A stretch of 64,000 nt of DNA from Pseudomonadota bacterium (GTDB lineage: Bacteria; Pseudomonadota; Gammaproteobacteria; Burkholderiales; Gallionellaceae). The stretch is taken from NCBI GenBank assembly GCA_021782365.1, contig JAJXVB010000011.1, forward strand, positions 1 to 64,000. The letters run 5' to 3'. Below are positions 34,972 through 44,016 of this stretch, in pieces. Under the pieces are notes generated by a model that did not search any database, had not been told where the DNA came from, and was given only the letters and a program-made list of their open reading frames with translations. The position numbers were made by a program, and so were the translations under genes. Every line of letters starts with the position of its first letter. The stretch's first letter is position 1.

Positions 34972-35337
34972 ATGAGTGATGTTAAAAAGTTCATGTTCGT
35001 CAATCGCAAGGCGCCTTACGGAACGATCTACGCTCTGGAATCTCTGGAGGTGGTGCTGATCACCGCTGCATTCGATCAGGACGTGTCGCTGATGTTCACC
35101 GACGATGGCGTGTTTCAGCTGAAGAAGGGTCAGCAGACGAAGGGCATCGAAACCAAGAATTTCTCGCCGACATATCGTGCGTTGGAAGGTTATGACATCG
35201 AGAAGCTGTACGTAGATCGTGAATCTCTGCAGGAGCGTGGCCTGACCGAGGATGATCTGCTGGTGGATGTCAAGGTGCTGAGCCGTGCCGAAGTCGGCGC
35301 GCTGATGGATGAGCAAGACGTGATCTTGAGTTTCTAA
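34972..35337 (+). CDS. dsrF: Sulfur-transfer complex subunit DsrF
   Basis: Structural subunit of DsrEFH, 121 residues, with KKFMFVNRKAPYGTIYALES and the C-terminal SRAEVGALMDEQDVILSF. It has no Cys, as DsrF is not the sulfur-carrying subunit. ATG at 34972 (MSDVKKF) is 11 bases past the dsrE stop with GAGGAGAAG before it; an in-frame GTG/ATG upstream would overlap dsrE by four bases. Confidence 0.94.
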   Translation: MSDVKKFMFVNRKAPYGTIYALESLEVVLITAAFDQDVSLMFTDDGVFQLKKGQQTKGIETKNFSPTYRALEGYDIEKLYVDRESLQERGLTEDDLLVDVKVLSRAEVGALMDEQDVILSF

Positions 35338-35350
35338 GGAGAGAATCCAG

Positions 35351-35647
35351 ATGTTGCACATTATCAATCGATCACCTTTGGCCGACAAGGCGCTTGAAAA
35401 CTGCCTGAACACGGCGACCGGTGGCGATATATTGCTGATTGAAGATGCGGTTTATGCGGCGACCAAGGGCAATGCATTCGAGTCCAGGTTGCGCGCAGCG
35501 ATGGGCAAATTTAAAATCAATGTCCTGCGCCCCGATCTCGAGGCGCGCGGCATGGCTGATCGCCTTGTCGATGGCGCGAAACTTGTCGATTACGCCGGCT
35601 TTGTCGAGCTGGCTGTCGCCAACAAAACCTGCCAATCCTGGCTATAA
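35351..35647 (+). CDS. dsrH: Sulfur-transfer complex subunit DsrH
   Basis: Third subunit of DsrEFH, 98 residues, starting MLHIINRSPLADKALENCLN with the conserved Cys at about 18, and ending VANKTCQSWL. The strand-helix pattern matches TusB/DsrH. GGAGAGAATCC lies before the ATG. dsrC follows after 26 bases. Confidence 0.94.
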   Translation: MLHIINRSPLADKALENCLNTATGGDILLIEDAVYAATKGNAFESRLRAAMGKFKINVLRPDLEARGMADRLVDGAKLVDYAGFVELAVANKTCQSWL

Positions 35648-35673
35648 ACTAAATCTACACAAAGGAGAAACAC

Positions 35674-36009
35674 ATGGCGAGCATCGAAGTAAATGGAAAG
35701 TCCTATGAGACTGATGAAGAGGGTTACCTGATCGACTTGGCAGAATGGAATCCTGAGGTTGGAAATTTCCTGGCTCAGTCCGAGAACATCGAGATGACCG
35801 ATCAGCATTGGGAAGTGATCAACTTCCTGCGCGAGTATTTCGAGGAATATCAGATTGCACCCGCAGTTCGCGTGCTGACCAAGGCGATCGGCAAGAAGCT
35901 CGGGCCTGAGAAGGGCACCAGCGAATACCTGTACGGTCTGTTCCCTTATGGCCCAGGCAAGCAGGCATGCAAGATCGCAGGCCTTCCTAAGCCAACAGGT
36001 TGCATCTGA
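35674..36009 (+). CDS. dsrC: Canonical DsrC, sulfur-carrier protein
   Basis: 111-residue substrate carrier that delivers sulfur to DsrAB on its C-terminal arm. The arm reads GKQACKIAGLPKPTGCI, with Cys99 and Cys110 both present, the pair needed for the trisulfide with sulfite reductase and for exchange with DsrK. HWEVINFLREYFEEYQ is the family core. This contrasts with the Cys-less paralogue at 30704. A strong AAAGGAGAAA precedes the ATG. Confidence 0.97.
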   Translation: MASIEVNGKSYETDEEGYLIDLAEWNPEVGNFLAQSENIEMTDQHWEVINFLREYFEEYQIAPAVRVLTKAIGKKLGPEKGTSEYLYGLFPYGPGKQACKIAGLPKPTGCI

Positions 36010-36034
36010 TTCCCAATAGGAATTGAGCTTGGCG

Positions 36035-36760
36035 ATGAGCACATTGTTAGCGATATTTATTTACCTCTCGACACTGGTGTTCGTTGTCGGCTTGTTGCAG
36101 CGCATCCGCGATTATGCGGGAACGCCGGCTCCGCTCAAGATACCCACCACGCCGGCACCCGTCACCAATGGCGGCGTGGCTTTGCGCATGGTTCGCGAAG
36201 TGGTGTTCTTTGAAAGCCTGTTCAAGGGCAATCTATGGACATGGGTATCGGGCTGGCTGTTTCATTTCAGCATGTTGCTGGTCGTATTGCGTCATCTGCG
36301 TTATTTCACGGATCCCGTCTGGGGTTGGGTGGCGTTCATACAACCCTTCGGCATCTATGCAGGGATCACGATGCTCGCAGGTCTATTGGGCTTGCTTGCT
36401 CGACGCATCTTTGTTGAGCGCATACGTTATATTTCGACCCCATCGGATATTTTGATGTTGGTATTGCTGATTGGCATCGCGGCTTCTGGTCTGTTGATGA
36501 AATTCGTGGGTCATCCGGATGTCATCATGGTCAAAAACTATTTTCTCGGACTGATGCACTTGAGCGTTCATGAATTGCCTTCGAACTTCGTGCTCTATGC
36601 TCATCTTTCGATGGTGTTCACGTTGCTGTTCATATTCCCGATGAGCAAGCTGCTTCATGCGCCAGGCCTGTTCTTCTCGCCTTCGCGCAATCAGGCAGAC
36701 AACCCGAGAGAGAAGCGTCATATCGCCCCTTGGGCTGCCAAAATGGAATCGGAGAAATAA
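36035..36760 (+). CDS. dsrM: DsrM, membrane cytochrome b subunit of DsrMKJOP
   Basis: NarI-like quinone-interacting membrane subunit of 241 residues with five or six membrane segments. His residues in SGWLFHFSMLLVVLRHLRYF and ELPSNFVLYAHLSMVF are likely haem b ligands. The C-terminal FFSPSRNQADNPREKRHIAPW tail is typical. ATG at 36035 gives a normal N terminus; TTG at 36023 is an alternative. The stop codon directly abuts the dsrK start. Confidence 0.93.
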   Translation: MSTLLAIFIYLSTLVFVVGLLQRIRDYAGTPAPLKIPTTPAPVTNGGVALRMVREVVFFESLFKGNLWTWVSGWLFHFSMLLVVLRHLRYFTDPVWGWVAFIQPFGIYAGITMLAGLLGLLARRIFVERIRYISTPSDILMLVLLIGIAASGLLMKFVGHPDVIMVKNYFLGLMHLSVHELPSNFVLYAHLSMVFTLLFIFPMSKLLHAPGLFFSPSRNQADNPREKRHIAPWAAKMESEK

Positions 36761-38290
36761 ATGGCTGATATCGCCCCACCAGCCTATCGCACTTTTCCCA
36801 TCATCCCCGAATTGAAGCCTGGGGCGATGGAAGGGAAGGGGCCTTTTGTTGCCCCGGACAAGATCAATGAAGCGCTGGGTTTCCCGGGTCATCTGGTGGA
36901 TGACTGGCATGACAAGGCGATCGCCAAGATGGGCGATCTGCTTTCCCGCTATCGCTCTCTCAAGGTATACATGGATGCCTGCGTGCATTGCGGCGCATGT
37001 TCGGACAAGTGTCACTACTTCATCGGCACTCAGGATCCGAAGAACATGCCTGTCGCTCGCCAGGATCTGATGCGCAGCGTCTATCGCCGCTATTTCACGC
37101 TTCCTGGAAAACTGTTTCCGAAGCTGGTTGGCGCGCGCGACCTGACCAAGGAAGTTCTGGACGAGTGGTTCAACTATTATCATCAGTGCTCGGAGTGCCG
37201 CCGCTGCTCGGTGTTCTGTCCATATGGAATCGATACCGCGGAAGTCACGATGGCTGCGCGCGAGATACTGGACTCCGTGGGTTATGGCCAGAAGTACGCG
37301 AACGAGATCATCGGCAAGGTTCACAAGATCGGCAACAACCTGGGGCTGCCAGGGCCCGCGCTGAACGACACGCTGGAAGGGCTCGAGGAAGACGTCAAGG
37401 ATGCGACGGGAGTAGACGTGCGTTTCCCCATCGATGTCAAAGGCGCAGAAGTGCTTTTGATCACGCCTTCTGCCGACTTCTTCGCCGAGCCGCATATCGA
37501 CAGCCTGATCGGCTATGCGAAGGTGTTCCATGCGACAGGCACCAGCTGGACGCTGTCTTCTATGTCGTCCGAGGCAGGCAATTTCGGCCTGTTCATCGGC
37601 AACTACGACCAGTTGCGCACGATTGCGATGCGCATACGCCAGGCAGCGCTGGAATTGGGTGTCAAGCGCATCGTGGTCGGCGAGTGCGGTCATGCATGGC
37701 GCGTCGCCTACAGCTTCTGGAATACGCTGACCGGTGTTGGCGACGGGGCGGATCCCAACGACCGCTTTGCGCAGATGCTGCAAAAACAGCTGGATCACCG
37801 CTACAAGCAGCCTTCGCACATCTGCGAATTCACCTGGGACATGATCCAGGATGAGCGACTGGTCTTCGACAAGTCCAAAAACGACAAGTATGTGGTCACC
37901 TTCCATGACTCCTGTAACGTCGCGCGTGGCTCGAACATGGGCGGATATCCCGGCGGGCAGTTCGACATTCCGAGAAACATCGTGCGGGCTGTCGCAAACA
38001 ATTTCGTCGAGATGGATTCCTCGACCACCTATGAACGCACATTCTGCTGCGGCGGTGGTGGCGGACTGCTGACCGACGATCTGATGGATGTGCGCGTGAA
38101 GGGCGCATTGCCCAGGATGGAAATGCTTCAACAGGTGAAGGATGGTCATGGCGTGAACTTCATGGCCTGTATCTGCGCGATTTGCAAGGCTCAATTTACC
38201 AAGGTTCTGCCCATATATGGATTCGACCGCAAAGTGGTAGGTGGTGTGCACCAGCTTGTCAGCAATGCGATTCAATTGGGTGTCAAGTAA
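36761..38290 (+). CDS. dsrK: DsrK, HdrD-like Fe-S subunit of DsrMKJOP
   Basis: Cytoplasmic catalytic subunit that reacts with the DsrC disulfide or trisulfide. 509 residues with two [4Fe-4S] motifs (CVHCGACSDKCHYF and CSECRRCSVFCPYG, about residues 72 and 145) and C-terminal heterodisulfide-reductase-type CCG domains (TFCCGGGGGL near 430, and the CNVARG block). The start follows the dsrM stop with no gap, indicating coupling. Confidence 0.96.
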   Translation: MADIAPPAYRTFPIIPELKPGAMEGKGPFVAPDKINEALGFPGHLVDDWHDKAIAKMGDLLSRYRSLKVYMDACVHCGACSDKCHYFIGTQDPKNMPVARQDLMRSVYRRYFTLPGKLFPKLVGARDLTKEVLDEWFNYYHQCSECRRCSVFCPYGIDTAEVTMAAREILDSVGYGQKYANEIIGKVHKIGNNLGLPGPALNDTLEGLEEDVKDATGVDVRFPIDVKGAEVLLITPSADFFAEPHIDSLIGYAKVFHATGTSWTLSSMSSEAGNFGLFIGNYDQLRTIAMRIRQAALELGVKRIVVGECGHAWRVAYSFWNTLTGVGDGADPNDRFAQMLQKQLDHRYKQPSHICEFTWDMIQDERLVFDKSKNDKYVVTFHDSCNVARGSNMGGYPGGQFDIPRNIVRAVANNFVEMDSSTTYERTFCCGGGGGLLTDDLMDVRVKGALPRMEMLQQVKDGHGVNFMACICAICKAQFTKVLPIYGFDRKVVGGVHQLVSNAIQLGVK

Positions 38291-38314
38291 TAATTTATCT
38301 GGAGGTAGCTAGAA

Positions 38315-40282
38315 ATGTCAGAAACGATGGAAACGCCCCAAAAGTTCACCTTTCGCCGTTATAAGGACGGAGACAACAGGGTTCGCAAATGGACTGATAA
38401 GATTTTTCAGGCCAGCCATACACACAAGTGTCCGACCTATATCCAGTCCACGCCGCCATGCCAGGGTAGTTGCCCTGCGGGTGAAGACATCCGCGGTTAT
38501 CTTGCGATCGTGCGCCAGACTGAAAAGCCGCCTGTCGGCAAGGATGGCAAGCCCGCGATGCCATGGCAGGAATATGCATGGCGCCGTCTGACGGAAGCCA
38601 ATCCTTTCCCATCCGTGATGGGTCGCGTATGCCCTGCGCCCTGCGAGACGGGCTGTAACCGCAACGCACTGGAAGATCATGTCGGCATCAACTCTGTCGA
38701 GCATTTCCTGGGTGAGTATGCAATCGTCAACAATCTCGGTTACAGCACCAGCGCTGAGCCAACCGGCAAGAAGGTCGCGATCATCGGCGGCGGTCCGGCA
38801 GGCCTTTCCTGCGCATATCAGCTGGCACTCAAGGGCCACGAAGTCACGATATTCGACGACCATGAATTCCTTGGCGGCATGATGCGCTACGGCATCCCGG
38901 GATTCCGTACGCCTCGCGACGTGCTCGATGCAGAGATCAATCGCATCACCGATCTGGGCGTCAAGACCAGGATGAATTGCCGCATCGGCACCGATGTGAC
39001 GATGGATGAGCTGCGCAAGGATTACGATGCAGTGTTCCTGGGCATGGGTGCACAGGCTGGCCGCGCATTGCCGCTGGCTGACAGCGCTGCTCCTAACGTC
39101 GTGACTGCGACCGCTTTCCTGAAGGCGTTCAACGATGGCCGCCTGCAGCATGTCGGCAAGCGCGTGGTGGTGGTCGGCGGCGGCGATACTTCGATCGACG
39201 TCGCAACCGTTGCGCGCCGTCTGGGTCACCTTGAAGCCTCCAAGCCTACCGATTTCGAACAGGCGATCGCAGGGCAGATGGCCCATGACGTGGCGGAGAT
39301 TTCCGTGAAGCAGGGTGCGGACGTGACGCTGACCTCGATTTTCAACATCGACAAGATGGCTGCGAACAAGCACGAAATCGAACAGGCTCTTGCCGAAGGC
39401 ATCGACATCCGTGGCGGTCTGGTGCCCATTGGCATCGTGCGCGGTGCGGACGGACGCGCGACAGCCTTGCGCGTTGCGAAGTGCGAAGCGAAGATGGTTG
39501 GCGGCAAGCTGGACATCAAGAACGTCGAAGGCAGCGAGCACGACATACCGGCCGATCTGATCGTGTCCGCGATCGGCCAGGCTGTGGACTTCACGGGCCT
39601 CGAGGAATTCGACAACGGCCGAGGCCTCGTTTCGACCGACAAGAACTATCAGGTGAGCGGCCACAAGAATGTGTTTGCCGGCGGAGACATCATCAAGCCT
39701 CATCTTCTGACGACTGCGATCGGCCACGGTTCTATCGCTGCAGACGGCATAGACAGCTTCCTGAAGGGCCATGATCTTGAGAAGCGTCCGAAGATCGATG
39801 CGCATCAATTCGATCTGATGCGCAAGATGATGGAGAAGGGCCTCGAGGTCAAGGAGACTCACGAGCCATTGCGCGGCACCTGCAATTCGAATGTCGCCGT
39901 ACACAACTTCGACAACCGTTCGGACCGCTACATCATCCCACACGATGAGCTGTTCCTGGGCCACTTCACGATGGTTGCTCGCAACATGCGCGAAGTGATC
40001 ACGCTGGACAAGGAAACTGCGCTCGGCAACTTCGAGGAAAGGCTGAAGGCGCTGTCGCAGGACGAGGCCATTGGTGAGGCCAAGCGTTGCATGAGCTGCG
40101 GAATGTGTTTCGAGTGCGACAACTGCGTCGTGTATTGTCCGCAGACCGCGGTGTTCCGCGTGCCCAAGGCAAAGGCGACTCTTGGCCGCTATGTCGACAC
40201 GAACTACGACAAGTGCATAGGCTGCCATATCTGCGCCGATGTCTGCCCGACAGGCTATATCCAGATGGGCCTTGGAGAGTAA
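38315..40282 (+). CDS. dsrL: DsrL, NAD(P)H:acceptor oxidoreductase (GltD-like)
   Basis: Cytoplasmic iron-sulfur flavoprotein of 655 residues that links DsrAB to NAD(P). It has an N-terminal helical GltD-type domain with a Cys cluster region (CPTYIQSTPPCQGSCPAGE), an FAD fold (KVAIIGGGPAGLSCAYQLA), an NAD(P) fold (RVVVVGGGDTSIDVATVA), and a C-terminal dicluster ferredoxin (CMSCGMCFECDNCVVYCP; CIGCHICADVCPTGY). Its presence supports the oxidative direction. GGAGGTAGC lies before the ATG. dsrJ follows after 6 bases. Confidence 0.96.
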   Translation: MSETMETPQKFTFRRYKDGDNRVRKWTDKIFQASHTHKCPTYIQSTPPCQGSCPAGEDIRGYLAIVRQTEKPPVGKDGKPAMPWQEYAWRRLTEANPFPSVMGRVCPAPCETGCNRNALEDHVGINSVEHFLGEYAIVNNLGYSTSAEPTGKKVAIIGGGPAGLSCAYQLALKGHEVTIFDDHEFLGGMMRYGIPGFRTPRDVLDAEINRITDLGVKTRMNCRIGTDVTMDELRKDYDAVFLGMGAQAGRALPLADSAAPNVVTATAFLKAFNDGRLQHVGKRVVVVGGGDTSIDVATVARRLGHLEASKPTDFEQAIAGQMAHDVAEISVKQGADVTLTSIFNIDKMAANKHEIEQALAEGIDIRGGLVPIGIVRGADGRATALRVAKCEAKMVGGKLDIKNVEGSEHDIPADLIVSAIGQAVDFTGLEEFDNGRGLVSTDKNYQVSGHKNVFAGGDIIKPHLLTTAIGHGSIAADGIDSFLKGHDLEKRPKIDAHQFDLMRKMMEKGLEVKETHEPLRGTCNSNVAVHNFDNRSDRYIIPHDELFLGHFTMVARNMREVITLDKETALGNFEERLKALSQDEAIGEAKRCMSCGMCFECDNCVVYCPQTAVFRVPKAKATLGRYVDTNYDKCIGCHICADVCPTGYIQMGLGE

Positions 40283-40288
40283 AGCGAG

Positions 40289-40675
40289 ATGAGCGTGTCA
40301 GGTGTACGCCTATTGCTGCTGCTACTGATCAGCCTCTGCATTCCGAATGTCTGGGCTGATCAGTCGACCTTGCCTTATAAAATCGACATAGGCCGTGGCG
40401 GACACTGCGTGAGGGATCCTGTCTGGATGCGCAAGAACCACATGCATCTGCTGATCCATCAGAGGGATCTGACGGTGCGCGAAGGCAAGCCCAATAAAGA
40501 AATCGACCTTAGGAATTGCGTGGAATGTCATGCCAGCACCAAGGATGACAGCGTGATTGCGAGGAGCGACAGCTTCTGCGTTGCATGCCATCGCTACGAG
40601 GCGGTCAAGATAGATTGCTTTGAATGCCACTCCGGGATACGCAAGAGCGCCTGGCTGCAGAGGAATGCGAAATGA
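40289..40675 (+). CDS. dsrJ: DsrJ, triheme cytochrome c of DsrMKJOP
   Basis: Periplasmic, membrane-anchored cytochrome c of 128 residues. An uncleaved or cleaved N-terminal helix (about 5-22) is followed by three haem motifs: CVECH, CVACH and CFECH. Cys39 in GRGGHCVRDP corresponds to the unusual thiolate haem ligand studied in Allochromatium DsrJ. The stop overlaps dsrO by four bases. Confidence 0.94.
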   Translation: MSVSGVRLLLLLLISLCIPNVWADQSTLPYKIDIGRGGHCVRDPVWMRKNHMHLLIHQRDLTVREGKPNKEIDLRNCVECHASTKDDSVIARSDSFCVACHRYEAVKIDCFECHSGIRKSAWLQRNAK

Positions 40676-41379
40676 AAGACGTCCAGCGCAGAAATTTCCT
40701 GAAGACTTCGGTAGGCCTGGCCGCGGTCACGATCGCGCCCGGCATGTTGTTGTTCAAGGTCGCCCATGGCGAGTCGGATGACAACAGCAAGGTCAGATGG
40801 GGGATGTTGATCGACACCTCCGGGTGCACCAACGGCTGCCGTGAATGCATCGATGCCTGCAACAAGGAAAACGGCCTCTCAGGAGGCCTGGCGCCGACGG
40901 ATTCCCAATGGATACGCAAGATCGAGATCAAGGATGTCAGCACAGGGCATGAATTCGGCTTGCCGATGATGTGCCAGCATTGTGCAGAGCCTCCCTGCGT
41001 GGATGTCTGCCCGACAGGCGCATCCTTCAAACGGCATGACGGCATCGTTCTGGTGGACAAGCACCGTTGCATCGGTTGCCGCTATTGCATGATGGCCTGC
41101 CCATACAAGGCGCGCTCCTTCGTGCATGAGCCGCTGCACAACCAGAATCCTGATGTGCCCAGAGGCAAGGGTACGGTTGAAAGCTGCACGATGTGCGTGC
41201 ATCGCGTCGATGAAGGCAAACAGCCGGCTTGTGCGGAAGCGTGCCCCAACAAGTCCATCCTGTTTGGCAATCTGCATGACCCGAATAGTGAAATCGCCAA
41301 GAAGATACGCGCCGTTGCTTCGACGCAGGTCCGCGCGGACCTGAATCTGAATACCGGCGTGCGCTATCAAGGAATCTGA
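40672..41379 (+). CDS. dsrO: DsrO, periplasmic Fe-S subunit of DsrMKJOP
   Basis: Ferredoxin-like electron carrier of 235 residues, exported by Tat: the start RRNFLKTSVGLAAVTIAPG has the twin Arg. Four Cys clusters are seen, for instance CTNGCRECIDACNKE, CQHCAEPPCVDVCPTGA, CIGCRYCMMACPY and CTMCVHRVDEGKQPACAEAC, as in the HybA/NrfC family. It joins DsrJ in the periplasm to DsrP in the membrane. ATG at 40672 overlaps the dsrJ stop (ATGA). Confidence 0.95.
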   Translation: MKDVQRRNFLKTSVGLAAVTIAPGMLLFKVAHGESDDNSKVRWGMLIDTSGCTNGCRECIDACNKENGLSGGLAPTDSQWIRKIEIKDVSTGHEFGLPMMCQHCAEPPCVDVCPTGASFKRHDGIVLVDKHRCIGCRYCMMACPYKARSFVHEPLHNQNPDVPRGKGTVESCTMCVHRVDEGKQPACAEACPNKSILFGNLHDPNSEIAKKIRAVASTQVRADLNLNTGVRYQGI

Positions 41380-41381
41380 TT

Positions 41382-42566
41382 ATGTCGACATCCTTTGCTT
41401 TGCAGCACAAAAAGAATCGTTTGTATTATGCGCTCCTTGCCGGCGCGGGTCTGGTCGTTTTGCTCGCGCTCTACGCCGTCGACCTGATGGAGGAGAAGGG
41501 GCACATCATCACGGGCATGAACAACCAGATCGTCTGGGGCATGCCTCACGTGTTCGCGATCTTCCTGATCGTCGCGGCCTCCGGCGTGCTGAACGTCGCA
41601 TCCATAGGCTCCGTATTCGGCAAGGCGATCTACAAGGCGCGCGCGCCGCTTGCAGGACTGTTGTCGATCGCGATGCTCTCGGGTGGCCTGGCTGTTCTGA
41701 TGCTGGATTTGGGGCGTCCCGAGCGCTTCATGCTGCCTGCGCTGGACTTCAACATCACCTCGGTCTTTGCATGGAACACGATACTCTATTCGGGCATGTT
41801 TGGCCTTGTGATCGCTTATCTTTGGTCGATGTTTGAAAAGCGTATGAATGTTTACAGCAAGCCTCTTGGTGTGGCTGTTTTCGCATGGCGCTTCATACTG
41901 ACCACAGGAACGGGCCTGATCTTCGCTTTCCTGACTGCGCGCCAGGCATTCGGTTCTGCAATATTGCCGCCGATGTTTGTCGTGATGTCCTTCGCCTGGG
42001 GCATGGCTGTCTTTCACATCGTGCAGATGGTGATCTATGCCTGGAATGACAAGGAACTCGAGCCTGAGATACTGGAGCGCAAGAAGCGCCTCCTGGGGCT
42101 TTTCATTCTCGGATCGCTTTACATGGTCGCAGTCTATCACATGACCAATCTGTATTTTGCGCACAGGATGTCTTTCGAGCGCTTCATTCTGCTCGATGGG
42201 GGAGTCTATCCGGCATTGTTCTGGTGGGGCTATGTGCTGATAGGCAACGTTTTGCCTCTGGCGTTGATCTTCATGCCTGGGATGAAGACGAAGAAATCCG
42301 CGATGATGGCGTCACTTGCCGTCGTCCTTGGAGGTTTTGCATTCCTCTACGTTTTCATCATCGGCGGCCAGGCCTTCCCGCTCGATCTCTTCCCCGGATA
42401 TGAGGTGAGCAGCACTTTTGGCGATGGCAAGATCGGAAGCTATACGCCTTCCATCTACGAAATCCTTCTCGGTTTCGGCGGTCTGGCGATTGCGTTCATC
42501 ATCACCACGGTCAGCGTGCATGTGCTGAATTTCATGCCGCATGACAAGTCTTACATCGCGGACTAA
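41382..42566 (+). CDS. dsrP: DsrP, NrfD-like membrane subunit of DsrMKJOP
   Basis: Integral membrane protein of 394 residues with about ten membrane segments, the NrfD/PsrC fold that exchanges electrons with quinone. Family features include the RNRLYYAL-type start (here KKNRLYYALLAGAGLVVLLA) and the PERFMLPALDFNITSVFAWN segment. It starts two bases after dsrO, and dsrN follows after 17 bases. Confidence 0.94.
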   Translation: MSTSFALQHKKNRLYYALLAGAGLVVLLALYAVDLMEEKGHIITGMNNQIVWGMPHVFAIFLIVAASGVLNVASIGSVFGKAIYKARAPLAGLLSIAMLSGGLAVLMLDLGRPERFMLPALDFNITSVFAWNTILYSGMFGLVIAYLWSMFEKRMNVYSKPLGVAVFAWRFILTTGTGLIFAFLTARQAFGSAILPPMFVVMSFAWGMAVFHIVQMVIYAWNDKELEPEILERKKRLLGLFILGSLYMVAVYHMTNLYFAHRMSFERFILLDGGVYPALFWWGYVLIGNVLPLALIFMPGMKTKKSAMMASLAVVLGGFAFLYVFIIGGQAFPLDLFPGYEVSSTFGDGKIGSYTPSIYEILLGFGGLAIAFIITTVSVHVLNFMPHDKSYIAD

Positions 42567-42583
42567 TTTGCCGTAAGGCAGCC

Positions 42584-43987
42584 ATGAACCGCTTTCTCAT
42601 CTCGGCAGCGCACAAATCATCTGGCAAGACGATGGTCAGCATAGGCTTGTGCGCAGCCTTGAAAGCGCGCGGCCATTCCGTGCAACCCTACAAGAAGGGA
42701 CCTGACTATATCGACCCGATGTGGCTATCCCAGGCATCGGGCAGAGCCTGCCGCAACCTCGATCTGTACTTGATGAACAACGAGGACGTCATCTCCACTT
42801 TTTCCCGGCATCTCAGTGAAGTCAATCTGGTCGAAGGAAACAAGGGGCTTTATGACGGGCTTGCGCTGGATGGAAGCAACAGCAATGCAGCGCTTGCGAA
42901 GATGCTCGATCTTCCGGTTTTCCTGGTGATCGATGCTCGCGGCATGACTCGCGGCATCGCGCCGCTGATCCTGGGCTATCAGGCATTCGATCGCGACATC
43001 AACATCGCTGGCGTGCTGCTCAACAACCTGGGCGGAAGCCGCCATGAATCGAAACTGCGCGAGGTGATCGAGCACTACACCGATGTGCCTGTGGTGGGAG
43101 CGATCCATCACGACGAGAGGCTGTCGATTGTCGAACGCCATCTGGGACTGATGCCCAGCAATGAATCCCATGTCGCGGTAGCCAAGATCAAACAGATCGG
43201 CGATGCGATATCCGAGCAGGTCGATCTTGAAAAGCTGCTTCAGCTCTCCTACAAGAAGATACTCGAAGTGCCGCACAAGGCAGAGGTGATCGATCTTCCC
43301 GCCAAGGACAAGGTGCGCATCGCGATCGCGCGCGACCGCGCTTTCGGATTCTATTATGCGGACGATCTCGATGCATTGAGGCAGGCGGGCGCCGAGCTCG
43401 TGCCTTTTGATGCGCTGCGCGATGCAAGGCTTCCTGATGTTGATGCGCTCTATATCGGCGGCGGTTTTCCCGAGACCTGTGCCGAGGAACTCGAAGCGAA
43501 TAGCAGCCTGAGACAAGAGATCAGGCGGCGCATTGAAGAGGGCATGCCGACTTATGCGGAATGCGGTGGGTTGATGTATCTTTCTCGCAACATCGCATAC
43601 CAGGGCAGGACTTATGAGATGGTAGGTGCCATTCCCGGGGATGTGAGGATGCATGCCAAACCCATAGGCCGCGGCTATGTGCATCTCAAGGAAGAGGATG
43701 CGCATATCTGGCCCAGGCCGGAAGGGCCTGCGACGGCGATCAAGGCGCACGAGTTCCATTATTCCAGCCTCGAGAATCTGCCGGAGGATTGCAGGTATGC
43801 ATATCGTGTCGAGCGCGGCCACGGCATAGATGGAAAGCGCGATGGCCTGATGCTGCACAACATGCTTGCCTCCTACACGCACTTGCGCACGATAGGCAAT
43901 TGCTACTGGGCCCAGCGTTTCGTTGCCTTCATCAAGAGCGTCAAGGGTCAGATGGCCAGTCGCTTGAATGTCGGCAGCATAGGATGA
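42584..43987 (+). CDS. dsrN: DsrN, cobyrinate a,c-diamide synthase-like amidase
   Basis: Glutamine-dependent amidotransferase of 467 residues, proposed to amidate siroheme for the sulfite reductase. It has a P-loop (SAAHKSSGKTMVSIGLC), the GLYDGLALDGSNSNAALAKML CobB-type segment, and a C-terminal class I glutamine-amidotransferase domain with the nucleophile in YAECGGLMYLS. A cobalamin role is less likely, as no other cob gene is nearby and it lies within the dsr cluster ahead of cysG. Confidence 0.9.
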   Translation: MNRFLISAAHKSSGKTMVSIGLCAALKARGHSVQPYKKGPDYIDPMWLSQASGRACRNLDLYLMNNEDVISTFSRHLSEVNLVEGNKGLYDGLALDGSNSNAALAKMLDLPVFLVIDARGMTRGIAPLILGYQAFDRDINIAGVLLNNLGGSRHESKLREVIEHYTDVPVVGAIHHDERLSIVERHLGLMPSNESHVAVAKIKQIGDAISEQVDLEKLLQLSYKKILEVPHKAEVIDLPAKDKVRIAIARDRAFGFYYADDLDALRQAGAELVPFDALRDARLPDVDALYIGGGFPETCAEELEANSSLRQEIRRRIEEGMPTYAECGGLMYLSRNIAYQGRTYEMVGAIPGDVRMHAKPIGRGYVHLKEEDAHIWPRPEGPATAIKAHEFHYSSLENLPEDCRYAYRVERGHGIDGKRDGLMLHNMLASYTHLRTIGNCYWAQRFVAFIKSVKGQMASRLNVGSIG

Positions 43988-44016
43988 ATCAGTTAAAACA
44001 CTCAAGGTAATAGAAG

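Noticed and set aside
42584-43987. A cobalamin-pathway role (cbiA/cobB) for the amidase gene
   Set aside because: No other cobalamin gene lies nearby and the position after dsrP matches dsrN of sulfur oxidisers.
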